Assembly: GCA_023391815.1 (NCBI GenBank)
Contig: JAEWAF010000073.1
Location: forward strand, 1-64,000
DNA: 64,000 nt
Direction: 5' to 3'
Source of the DNA: Pseudomonadota bacterium
GTDB taxonomy: Bacteria > Pseudomonadota > Gammaproteobacteria > Steroidobacterales > Steroidobacteraceae
The notes beneath the pieces are model-generated. The model did no database searches, had not been told where the DNA came from, and worked only from the letters and a program-made list of their open reading frames with translations. Each line of letters begins with the position of its first letter. Within the stretch, counting starts at the first letter, position 1. This document shows positions 15,839 to 23,823 of this stretch, one piece after another. Position numbers and translations under genes: made by a program.

Positions 15839-17419
15839 ATGATCTACACCTTCGGTCGGTTCGAGCTGGATCTGGCGACCGTCGAGCTGCGGGCGGATGG
15901 CGACGTCGTCAGTCTCGAGCCGCAGGTGTTCGCGTTGCTGGCGCTGCTGGTCGAGAACAGCGAACGCATGGTTTCCAAGGACGAGATCATCGAAAAGATC
16001 TGGGACGGCCGCGTCGTTTCGGAGGCGGCGGTGGCGAGTCGCGTGAAGAGCGCTCGTCAGGCGCTTGGCGACGACGGTAAGTCACAGAAATATATCAAGA
16101 CCCTGCACGGTCAGGGCTATCGGTTCGTCGCCAGAGCGGCACGCACCGCGGCGTCGGCGCCGCTGCCCGCAATCGAGTCGCATCGGTCGGAGCCTGTTTT
16201 GGGGGACATGGTCCAGCGGCTCGATCGGATGTCCCGGCCTTCGCTGGCTGTATTGCCGTTTCGGTATGTTGCTGGCGATGAACGTTACGCGGCGCTGGCC
16301 GGCGCGTTGCCAGATGAGCTGATTACGGACCTCGCGCGATTGCGGTGGCTGCTTGTCACAGCGCGCGGATCATCATTCCGCTTACGCGTGCCGGAGGCCG
16401 ACTTCGGCGATATCGGGCGGCTGCTCGGAGTCCGTTATTGCCTGTCAGGAACAGTCGAGGTGTCGGCGGATCGGCTCGTCGTGCTGGTCGACCTGGTCGA
16501 CACCAACGATGGCTCGGTGATCTGGGCGGATCGCTTCGCCGGTCGGATCGACGATGTACATGCGATGCGCGAGCAGATTCGAAGTCAGGTGCTCATGGCG
16601 CTCGAGATTCGAATTCCGTTGCACGAAGCTTCCCTCGCGCGCCACTCCGCCGTTGAGAACCTTGATGCGTGGTCCGCGTATCACCTGGGCTTGCAGCACT
16701 TGTATCGTTTCAATCGGCTCGACAACAGCGCGGCGATGTATCTGTTCCAGCGGGCAGTCGGCCTCGATGCAACGTTTGCTCGCGCGAACGCGGGCCTGTC
16801 GTTCGTTCATTTCCAAAGTGCGTTCATGCACTACACCGACGATATCGGCGACGCCATCGCTCAGGCGCGTCGTTACGCCGAGCGCGGGCTCGAGCTCGAC
16901 CCGCTCGATCCATTCGTCAACTTCACCATGGGTCGCACCTACTGGCTGGAGGGCGATCTCGACACCAGCCTGAGCTGGCTCGAGCGCGCGACTGACATCA
17001 GCCCGCACTATGCACAGGGCATCTATGCGCGGGCCTGGACGGAGGCGCTGTCGGGCAAGGCCATCGATGGTCGCGAGCACGTCGATCTGGCGATGCGCCT
17101 GAGTCCGCTCGACCCTTTGCATTACGCGATGCTCGCGACTCGCGCCCTCACTCACTTGGCGTCAAACGAAGATGATCAGGCCGCGCATTGGGCCGAGCGC
17201 GGCGCGCGCTCGCCCGGCGCGCATGTGTTGATTCGTGTGATTGCCGCCGCCGCGCATACAATCGTCGGCGACACCGCTCGTGCCGCCTTCTGGGCGGACA
17301 GCGTACGTCAGCGTCATGACGCGCTCACTCGCGAAGTGTTCTTTCAGTCGTTTCCCATGAAGTCGGCGCCGATGCGAGCCCGGCTGGATCGGGCGTTGGT
17401 CGAGTTGGGGTTTCGGTAG
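15839..17419 (+). CDS. CadC/OmpR-type winged-helix regulator with TolB-like and TPR regions
   Basis: A 526-residue soluble regulator. Residues ~1-97 form a Trans_reg_C winged helix (SLEPQVFALLALLVEN ... YIKTLHGQGYRFVA). Residues ~130-255 begin with SLAVLPFRY and resemble the TolB/adenylate-cyclase-associated domain often joined to this type of HTH. Residues ~280-500 contain TPR-like helical pairs (NLDAWSAYHLGLQHLYRF, YAERGLELDPLDPFVNF). Unlike CadC it has no transmembrane segment, so the input is probably cytoplasmic. The ATG at 15839 starts the HTH exactly; the upstream in-frame ORF is antisense to the tautomerase gene. paiB follows after six bases, indicating one transcript. Confidence 0.85.
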   Translation: MIYTFGRFELDLATVELRADGDVVSLEPQVFALLALLVENSERMVSKDEIIEKIWDGRVVSEAAVASRVKSARQALGDDGKSQKYIKTLHGQGYRFVARAARTAASAPLPAIESHRSEPVLGDMVQRLDRMSRPSLAVLPFRYVAGDERYAALAGALPDELITDLARLRWLLVTARGSSFRLRVPEADFGDIGRLLGVRYCLSGTVEVSADRLVVLVDLVDTNDGSVIWADRFAGRIDDVHAMREQIRSQVLMALEIRIPLHEASLARHSAVENLDAWSAYHLGLQHLYRFNRLDNSAAMYLFQRAVGLDATFARANAGLSFVHFQSAFMHYTDDIGDAIAQARRYAERGLELDPLDPFVNFTMGRTYWLEGDLDTSLSWLERATDISPHYAQGIYARAWTEALSGKAIDGREHVDLAMRLSPLDPLHYAMLATRALTHLASNEDDQAAHWAERGARSPGAHVLIRVIAAAAHTIVGDTARAAFWADSVRQRHDALTREVFFQSFPMKSAPMRARLDRALVELGFR

Positions 17420-17425
17420 GCTGCT

Positions 17426-18055
17426 ATGTATCTGCCAGAGAAATTTGCTGAATCCAGGCCCGAGGAATTGTTTCGACTCATGCGCGAGCATCCGCTGGGT
17501 GTGCTGGTGACGCACACGTCCGGTGGCCTCGAAGCCAACCATCTGCCGTTCGTTCTGGATGAAGAGCGAGGCGCGTTCGGCACGCTGCTCGCGCATGTCG
17601 CGCGTGCCAACCCGATCTGGCGCGACGTTAACGAAGGCGCGGAGGTGTTGGTCGTGTTCCGGGGCGCGCAGGGCTACATCTCACCTAACTGGTATCTGAG
17701 CAAACAGGAAACGCATCGTCATGTGCCGACGTGGAACTACGAGGTCGTGCATGCTCACGGTCGTATTCATGTGCGAGATGACGAGAGATTCGTTCGGGGC
17801 GTGGTCGCGCGGCTGACGCGCGCTCACGAAGCTGGTGAACCGCAACCTTGGAAGATGACCGATGCGCCCGACGACTACATCGTCGAGCTGTTGGGTCACA
17901 TCGTCGGTATCGAAGTCGAGATCACGCGGCTCGAAGGTAAGCGGAAGCTCAGCCAGAATCGTGAGCCACGCGACTTCGATAGCACCGTGAGTGCATTGGA
18001 GGAGAGAGGTCGCGACGACCTCGCGTCGGCGATGAAGCGGACGCTCGATACCTGA
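17426..18055 (+). CDS. paiB: PaiB-family FMN-binding protein
   Basis: A 209-residue protein of the PaiB/FMN-binding split-barrel family, known in Bacillus as a negative regulator. Recognisable blocks are MYLPEKFAE, LEANHLPFVLDEE, QGYISPNWY and VPTWNYEVVHAHG, all typical of PaiB. Length is normal (~205-215). It begins six bases after the CadC-like gene, so the two are probably co-transcribed; whether they act together is unknown. Confidence 0.9.
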   Translation: MYLPEKFAESRPEELFRLMREHPLGVLVTHTSGGLEANHLPFVLDEERGAFGTLLAHVARANPIWRDVNEGAEVLVVFRGAQGYISPNWYLSKQETHRHVPTWNYEVVHAHGRIHVRDDERFVRGVVARLTRAHEAGEPQPWKMTDAPDDYIVELLGHIVGIEVEITRLEGKRKLSQNREPRDFDSTVSALEERGRDDLASAMKRTLDT

Positions 18056-18095
18056 GCGCCGTCATCCGGCTCCGGCCTTGCGGGGCCGACCGCAT

Positions 18096-18410
18096 TTATC
18101 GCGGCGTCACCTCATCCAGCACTTCGTAGTGACGCACGGTGTGATCGTAATCGCTGAGCGCAGCAACCGCTCCGGGTTCGACCACCGCCCGATCGAGGTC
18201 GGCACCGGCGAACGCGCGGACTGCATCCAATGATTGCCAGCGGCTGAGGACGACGAACTCGACGCGCTCGCCGTCCTCTTGTTTGCTCAGCGTGGCGCCA
18301 AGAAATCCTGGCACGTCGCGCAGCTCCGGCACGACCCGTGTGCGGAAATGATTTGGATACTCACTGGATCTGGCGCGAGGTGCGCGACCTCGCCATTCGC
18401 GAACGATCAT
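18096..18410 (-). CDS. Antibiotic-biosynthesis-monooxygenase (ABM) domain protein
   Basis: A 104-residue one-domain ABM protein: ferredoxin-like fold with FLGATLSKQE, EFVVLSRWQSLDAVRAFAG and a C-terminal YDHTVRHYEVL strand. Such dimeric proteins range from quinol monooxygenases to heme-handling enzymes, and many have no known reaction. The N-terminus is Arg-rich. It lies alone, convergent with paiB. Confidence 0.7.
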   Translation of the reverse strand: MIVREWRGRAPRARSSEYPNHFRTRVVPELRDVPGFLGATLSKQEDGERVEFVVLSRWQSLDAVRAFAGADLDRAVVEPGAVAALSDYDHTVRHYEVLDEVTPR

Positions 18411-18493
18411 GAGAGCTCCCTGTCAGCGTCGCCAGCAAGATTCTACTCGAATCGCCGGGCGAGCCGCGTTCCGCCGTGCCGGGGCTGGAAACA

Positions 18494-18531
18494 ATTGCGC
18501 CCGGGAAAGCGGTCGCTCGCCCGGGCGCAAT
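18494..18531 (-). terminator. Perfect 12-bp inverted repeat after cytochrome c'
   Basis: ATTGCGCCCGGG (18494-18505) is exactly repeated in reverse complement at 18520-18531 with a 14-base loop, 22 bases after the cytochrome c' stop. On the minus strand it is followed by TGTTT, a poor U-tract. It is probably the terminator of the cytochrome mRNA. Confidence 0.55.
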
Positions 18532-18552
18532 CATCGAGATCGGCGGAAGAGA

Positions 18553-19023
18553 TCAGTGCTCTTCGGCACGGAACGTCTCGTGGCAGCCTTTGCAGGTCTT
18601 GCCGGTGTCGGCGAACGCGGTCTTGATCGCCGCGACGTCACCGCTGTTGGCAGCGGCCTGGAGCTTCGGAGCGGCGTCGCTGAAGTTCTTCATCGCGGTC
18701 TTGAACTCGGCCGGCTTGCTCCAGATCTCGGCCTTCGCCTGGGTCTTGCCGGCTTCCGGGCCCGAGCCCGCCGGGAACCACTTCTCCTGGGTGGCGGCGG
18801 CATCGTTCACGACCTTCGCGGCGGTCTTGATGGCGGCGAGGTCCGGCTTATCGGTCTTGATCTGATCGCGGATCACTTTGAAGGAGTCGCCGAGCTGGTG
18901 ATAGTGATCGTGACGGGCCTTCTGCAGCTCTTTGACATTGGCCGGCTCGGAGGCCTGGGCCACGAGCGCGAGGGCGGGGGCCAGCAAGGTCGCGAACACG
19001 GCGGTACGAAGCACTCGATTCAT
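18553..19023 (-). CDS. Cytochrome c'
   Basis: A 156-residue periplasmic c-type cytochrome. The signal peptide ends near AQA-SE (~24). The mature four-helix bundle ends with the single heme site CKGCH (Cys144, Cys147, His148) close to the C-terminus, followed by ETFRAEE, the layout of cytochrome c'. These proteins bind NO and CO at a five-coordinate heme and are linked to nitrosative-stress defence. The ATG at 19023 is chosen over one seven codons upstream because it starts the signal peptide. No partner redox gene is adjacent. Confidence 0.88.
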   Translation of the reverse strand: MNRVLRTAVFATLLAPALALVAQASEPANVKELQKARHDHYHQLGDSFKVIRDQIKTDKPDLAAIKTAAKVVNDAAATQEKWFPAGSGPEAGKTQAKAEIWSKPAEFKTAMKNFSDAAPKLQAAANSGDVAAIKTAFADTGKTCKGCHETFRAEEH

Positions 19024-19257
19024 GGATGACACCTGGCTATGCAATGGAGGGCGATGGCTGGGACAACGTGTAGCGATACTTAGGGGCCCGAAGCTTAGCC
19101 AACTTTTTCTGACGGCGTGCTGACTTTTCTGTTAGGCGGGCGCGCGTCGGATCGTTCTGACAAAGCTTCACGCCGTTCTTGACCGGCTTGTTACCGAATC
19201 ACATTCGTCGGGCGCGTGCCCTGGGCTATGCTCCGCCACGGACTCGGGGAGCAAGCA

Positions 19258-19662
19258 ATGAATAAGACCAAAGCATGGACGATCGCGGCCATTGCCGTTG
19301 TGCTGAGTGCATGCGCCGGCACGCCAAGCCAGCCACCATCCACGCCACCGACGACGCCAGAAGTGGCGGATCTCAGCGGCAATTGGCTGTTGACCACCGA
19401 AAGCCAGATGGGCGCGCAGGACGCGCGCATGACTGTGCGTCAGACGGGCTCCGCGCTGGCGGGCACCATCATCGGCCAGGCCGGCACCGTCGATTACCGG
19501 GGTAAAGTCAACGGTGCGTCAGTCGCGTTCGACTTCACGATCAACATCCACGGCACCGACTTGAAGCTCGACTACACCGGCACGGTGGAGGGCGACACCA
19601 TGAAGGGCAAGGCGGTCTTCGGTCAGTTCGGCGAAGGCACGTTCACCGCGAAACGTCAGTAA
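19258..19662 (+). CDS. Small predicted lipoprotein
   Basis: A 134-residue protein with a lipobox (VLSAC, Cys19), a Pro/Thr-rich linker (SQPPSTPPTTPE) and a compact beta-rich domain starting DLSGNWLLTT and ending FGEGTFTAKR. Repeating GTV/GKV strands suggest a small lipocalin-like barrel, but I do not recognise the family. The start at 19258 follows GGGAGCAAGCA. Its stop codon overlaps the stop region of the convergent gene by 7 bp. Confidence 0.7.
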   Translation: MNKTKAWTIAAIAVVLSACAGTPSQPPSTPPTTPEVADLSGNWLLTTESQMGAQDARMTVRQTGSALAGTIIGQAGTVDYRGKVNGASVAFDFTINIHGTDLKLDYTGTVEGDTMKGKAVFGQFGEGTFTAKRQ

Positions 19663-20888
19663 CCCAACAGATCGCGTCTCGGCTCGACCCAGTTCGGCAC
19701 CAGGCGCGGGCATTCGGGTGCGTCTCGGAGAACGATCTCGGCGAAACCCAGTCCCCGCTCGCGGTCGTAGCGCAAGTCTCCGAGCACCCATTCGTCCTCG
19801 ATCTCCGCGAGCCAGGGCATGCGCATGAAGCGGAAGGCGGCGGCCGCTGCACAGTGAGTCCGCGCCACCTCCGCGAGTCGAGCGATCGGGGTGCTGATCT
19901 GGCCGTACCACTTCACTTGCTCCGTATCCTTGGCCGGAACGGGCACGAGCGGCGCCGTGATTTCGCGATCAAGACTCCGGCTCAGGCATTGATCGGCCCT
20001 CAGCCAGGCGGGGAACAGGGCCAGCATCGCTCGTCGTAGGACGGCGTTATCGGATTCCTTTTGTAACGTCATCACTTCCCAGCATGCCGGATTGACCGGC
20101 ATCGGTGTGACGATGCGATCGAGCAACGCGACGTCCGGGAACTGACGAGCAGCGATGGCATCGATGCGCGCTCTGGCCGCCTGCGCAGTGATGACGAACA
20201 TCGCAGTCGTCCCCAGCCAGACTGCGACGCTGACCGCGAGCGCAACGTTGCTCGGGGCGCGTTGGCCGATCAAGAGCATCGCCGCGGCCAGCAGTGCATA
20301 AGCGACCGCCAATGGTCGCGGAACCATGCCGCTGAAAAAGCACAACGCGATGGCCACGACCATGAGCAGCAGCACCGCGAACCGCGCGATGTGTGTCCTG
20401 AAAATAAACGCGAGCGGTGCGCACGCCGCCCAGAGCAGCGGCTCGATGATGAAGACCGAGTCGCCGTAAAACCAACGATTGTCGACCGGCCAGAATGGAT
20501 GCACGCCGTAGTTGTTGGTGAAGTCCATCGCGATATGAAGCAATGGAGCGAACAGCAGGACCGCGGTCAGCAAGGCATAGTCCTGCGATGAAGCTTGCAG
20601 GCCGCGCCGTCGTATCCACCAGCGCGTGATCCCGAGGGTCATCAGGCCGAGCAGGACAGCGATCAACACCGTATGCGTGTAGCCGCGATGATGCAGCAGG
20701 TACTTCAGCTTGCCGTCGAAATATGAATACAACAGGTCGGCATCGGGCAGATTGCTGCCGATCGCGGCCAGCGTGACGCACAGGTTGCGACGAGTGGCCG
20801 CCGGCAGCGTGCTCCGCCGAGCGGGCGCGACTCGGGCGGCAACCTCACCGACCAGCGTGCCGATGATGGTGTGAGTGATGTTATCCAT
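19656..20888 (-). CDS. YdjM-like (DUF457) membrane-bound metal-dependent hydrolase
   Basis: A 410-residue inner-membrane protein. The N-terminal DNITHTIIG, HHRGYTHT and HIAMDFTNNYGVHPF blocks carry the conserved His/Asp residues of the YdjM/DUF457 family, followed by several transmembrane helices (to ~residue 240). The C-terminal ~150 residues are a soluble extension. Family members are annotated as LexA-regulated membrane-bound hydrolases, but no substrate is firmly known. The ATG at 20888 begins the first family motif; the 54 upstream in-frame residues are not conserved. It is divergent from the GntP permease. Confidence 0.82.
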   Translation of the reverse strand: MDNITHTIIGTLVGEVAARVAPARRSTLPAATRRNLCVTLAAIGSNLPDADLLYSYFDGKLKYLLHHRGYTHTVLIAVLLGLMTLGITRWWIRRRGLQASSQDYALLTAVLLFAPLLHIAMDFTNNYGVHPFWPVDNRWFYGDSVFIIEPLLWAACAPLAFIFRTHIARFAVLLLMVVAIALCFFSGMVPRPLAVAYALLAAAMLLIGQRAPSNVALAVSVAVWLGTTAMFVITAQAARARIDAIAARQFPDVALLDRIVTPMPVNPACWEVMTLQKESDNAVLRRAMLALFPAWLRADQCLSRSLDREITAPLVPVPAKDTEQVKWYGQISTPIARLAEVARTHCAAAAAFRFMRMPWLAEIEDEWVLGDLRYDRERGLGFAEIVLRDAPECPRLVPNWVEPRRDLLGY

Positions 20889-21036
20889 CCGGTCAGTGTA
20901 CCGATCCGCCGAATCGGTTGACACGCCCGGCCCCGCCAGGGCAAGCTGACCGAAAATCATCACCTGATGAATTAATTCCGGACGAACGTTTTCGGGGGCG
21001 GCGATCGGCGACAGCGCTGGCGTCGTGAGGGGCGCA

Positions 21037-22428
21037 ATGACTTTCGCCATCGTGCTGCTTGCGTTGATACTGCTGATGCTGGCCGCGTATCGCGGTTACA
21101 GCGTCATTTTGTTCGCGCCGCTGGCGGCTCTGCTGGCGGTATTCCTGACCGATCCGGGCGCCGTGCCCTCGGTGTTCACCGGCTTGTTCATGGAACGGAT
21201 GGTCGGTTTCCTGAAGCTCTATTTCCCGGTGTTCCTGCTGGGTGCGGTGTTCGGCAAGCTGATCGAGCTGTCCGGGTTCTCGCAATCCATCGCCGCGGCC
21301 GTCATCAGGTTGGTGGGGCAGGAGCGCGCGATTCTTTCCATCGTCCTCGTTTGCGCGCTGCTGACCTATGGCGGCGTATCCCTGTTCGTGGTGGTGTTCG
21401 CGGTCTATCCGTTCGCCGCCGAGATGTTTCGCCGAGGAAACATTCCGAAACGACTGATCCCCGGCACGATTGCGCTGGGAGCGTTCACGTTCACCATGGA
21501 TTCACTGCCGGGCACGCCGCAGATCCAGAACATCATTCCCACCACGTTCTTCGGCACGACCACCTGGGCCGCGCCGCTGCTGGGCACGATCGGCGGCGCA
21601 TTCATTCTGACCTGCGGCTTGTTGTACCTGGAGTGGCGGCGTCGGCAAGCGTCGAATAGCGGTGAGGGCTACGGCACCGGTCATTCCAATGAGCCGGAGG
21701 AAGTCATCAGTGGCAACGCTACGCATCCGATGATCGCGATTCTGCCGCTGCTGGTCGTGGGCATCGGCAATCTGTTTCTGACGCGGCTCATCCCGAAGCT
21801 CTACGAGCCGACGATCGAAACTCATCTGGCAGGGCTGGCGCAACCGCTGGTCACACAGTTGTCGGGCGTCGGCGCGATCTGGGCGGTGATGGGTGCGTTG
21901 TTGATGGGCATCCTGACGGTGCTGATGTTTGCATTCCGTCCGGTCGTGACCAGGTTCGCCGAAGGGACGAAGACGGCGGTCGGTGGCGCTTTGCTGGCGT
22001 CTATGAACACGGCGTCCGAGTACGGCTTCGGCGCCGTGATTGCCGCCCTGCCGGGGTTCCTGATCATTCGCGACGCGCTGATGTCGATTCCCGATCCGCT
22101 GGTGAACGAAGCGATCACCGTGACGACGCTGGCGGGCGTGACGGGCTCCGCATCGGGCGGGCTGAGCATTGCGCTCGCGGCGATGTCCGAACATTTCATG
22201 TCGGCAGCGCAAGTGGCCGGCATCCCTCCCGAGGTGCTGCATCGAGTGGCGGCCATGGCCAGCGGCGGCATGGATACCTTGCCTCACAACGGCGCCGTCA
22301 TTACGTTGCTGGCAGTGACCGGCCTCACCCATCGGCAATCGTATAAAGACATCTTCGCCATCACCTGCGTGAAGACGCTGGCGGTGTTTTTCGTCATCGG
22401 CGTGTACTACGCCACCGGCATCGTTTGA
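21037..22428 (+). CDS. GntP-family permease
   Basis: A 463-residue transporter with about twelve hydrophobic helices. Motifs of the GntP group (gluconate, hydroxybutyrate and similar organic anions) include LTYGGVSLFVVVFAVYPFA, TMDSLPGTPQIQNIIPT and a C-terminal MASGGMDTLPHNGAVIT. Sequence order is closest to the branch with 3-hydroxybutyrate-type permeases, by recollection. The ATG at 21037 has GAGG six bases upstream; a GTG at 21025 is the alternative. A beta-lactamase-fold hydrolase follows after ten bases, suggesting uptake of a product it releases. Confidence 0.87.
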   Translation: MTFAIVLLALILLMLAAYRGYSVILFAPLAALLAVFLTDPGAVPSVFTGLFMERMVGFLKLYFPVFLLGAVFGKLIELSGFSQSIAAAVIRLVGQERAILSIVLVCALLTYGGVSLFVVVFAVYPFAAEMFRRGNIPKRLIPGTIALGAFTFTMDSLPGTPQIQNIIPTTFFGTTTWAAPLLGTIGGAFILTCGLLYLEWRRRQASNSGEGYGTGHSNEPEEVISGNATHPMIAILPLLVVGIGNLFLTRLIPKLYEPTIETHLAGLAQPLVTQLSGVGAIWAVMGALLMGILTVLMFAFRPVVTRFAEGTKTAVGGALLASMNTASEYGFGAVIAALPGFLIIRDALMSIPDPLVNEAITVTTLAGVTGSASGGLSIALAAMSEHFMSAAQVAGIPPEVLHRVAAMASGGMDTLPHNGAVITLLAVTGLTHRQSYKDIFAITCVKTLAVFFVIGVYYATGIV

Positions 22429-22438
22429 GCACTAGAGC

Positions 22439-23731
22439 ATGAACAAACTCTTGGGTGGAGTGCTGGCAACGGCACTGACGTTCGTCGGCGGCGCCAGTGT
22501 CGCTGCACCATTTCCGAAGGCGACCAAGCCCGAAACCGTCGGCTTGTCCTCGCAGCGTCTGCAACGACTGACCGACGCTTTCAACGCCGACGTCCAGAGC
22601 GGCAAGATTCCCGGCGCGGTCGTGATGATCGTCCGCCAGGGCAAGGTCGCGTATTCCCAGAGCTTCGGATTCCAGGATCGCGCCGCCGGCAGCACGATGC
22701 GCGCCGACTCGATCTTTCGCATCGCCTCGCTGACCAAGCCGATCACCATCGTCGCGGCCCTGATGCTGGCTGAAGAAGGCAAGTTGCAGTTGATGGATCC
22801 GGCGTCCGTGTACCTGCCACAACTGAAGAATCTGCAAGTCGGCGTCGAGGTCAAGGACGGCAGCGGCGAGCGTCGTCTGGTGCTGGAGCCGGCGCGTCGT
22901 GAGGTCACGGTCCAGGATCTGATGCGTCATACCTCCGGCATGACCTACGGCATCTTTGGGGATTCCCTGGTGCAACGGGCGTATCGCGCGGCCGGCACCA
23001 TGGACGATCAGCAAACCAACGCGCAAATGATCGACAAGCTGGCGCAATTGCCGCTGGCGTTCCAACCCGGCGCAGCCTTCGAGTACGGCATGTCCAACGA
23101 CGTGGTCGGTCGGATCGTGGAAGTTCAGAGCGGCCAGGATTTGAATCGATTCATCCTCGAGCGCATCGCCAGGCCGCTCGGCATGCGAGACACCGCGTTC
23201 CTGTTGGATGCCGAGCAGACGACACGGCTCGCACAGGCGCAGTCGGCACCCGGCGCGCCGCCCCTGATCATAGGTTATAACCCCGCGAAACCGCCGAAGT
23301 GGTTCTCTGGTGGCGGAGGATTGCTGTCGACCGCGGAGGACTACGCACGCTTTGGCCAGATGCTGCTGAATGGCGGCGAGCTGGACGGCGTCCGCCTGCT
23401 GTCACGAAAGAGCGTCGAGCTCATGACCAGCGATCATCTGCCGCCCGACGCGGGCTACGGCGCCTTCACTCTGGAATTGGGATTGACCGCGCCCTTGCCT
23501 CAATACGGCCAGGGCTACGGTCTCGGCGTCGGCGTCCGTAAGGAAGCCGGCCGGAGCATGGTGCCGGGCTCAGTGGGCGATTACTTCTGGGGCGGAGCAA
23601 CCGGTCCCTACTTCTGGGTCGATCCGCGGGAACAACTGGTTGCCGTCATGATGCTGCAAGCATCGGACATTCAACTGCGCACTCATTACCGATCGTTGTT
23701 GCGCAATCTGGTCTATCAGGCATTGCAGTAA
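22439..23731 (+). CDS. Secreted beta-lactamase-fold serine hydrolase (class C/EstB type)
   Basis: A 430-residue exported hydrolase. After a signal peptide (~1-22) come the SxxK nucleophile SLTK (Ser97, Lys100), the YxN-type motif YGMSN (Tyr216) and a C-terminal GGATGPYFWVDP loop in the position of the third motif. The family includes class C beta-lactamases, D-alanyl peptidases and many esterases. The long insert at ~130-155 and lack of resistance genes nearby favour an esterase. It is co-transcribed with the GntP permease ten bases upstream. Confidence 0.85.
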   Translation: MNKLLGGVLATALTFVGGASVAAPFPKATKPETVGLSSQRLQRLTDAFNADVQSGKIPGAVVMIVRQGKVAYSQSFGFQDRAAGSTMRADSIFRIASLTKPITIVAALMLAEEGKLQLMDPASVYLPQLKNLQVGVEVKDGSGERRLVLEPARREVTVQDLMRHTSGMTYGIFGDSLVQRAYRAAGTMDDQQTNAQMIDKLAQLPLAFQPGAAFEYGMSNDVVGRIVEVQSGQDLNRFILERIARPLGMRDTAFLLDAEQTTRLAQAQSAPGAPPLIIGYNPAKPPKWFSGGGGLLSTAEDYARFGQMLLNGGELDGVRLLSRKSVELMTSDHLPPDAGYGAFTLELGLTAPLPQYGQGYGLGVGVRKEAGRSMVPGSVGDYFWGGATGPYFWVDPREQLVAVMMLQASDIQLRTHYRSLLRNLVYQALQ

Positions 23732-23760
23732 CATTCTGCCCGTTCGCGGCGAATGTTTTA
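23731..23760 (+). terminator. Weak terminator after the serine hydrolase
   Basis: ACATTC (23731-23736) pairs with GAATGT (23751-23756), extended by GCC/GGC across a bulge, and TTTTA follows. The stem begins at the last base of the stop codon. Confidence 0.45.
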
Positions 23761-23823
23761 AGTCACGGTAAATCGCGTACCTCCCGCGTTGACCGCCGTG
23801 CGCGAAGGCGGCACGCTTCGCGC

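Noticed and set aside
20918..20923. Perfect TTGACA between the YdjM-like gene and the GntP permease
   Set aside because: No acceptable -10 box lies 16-18 bases downstream on the plus strand.
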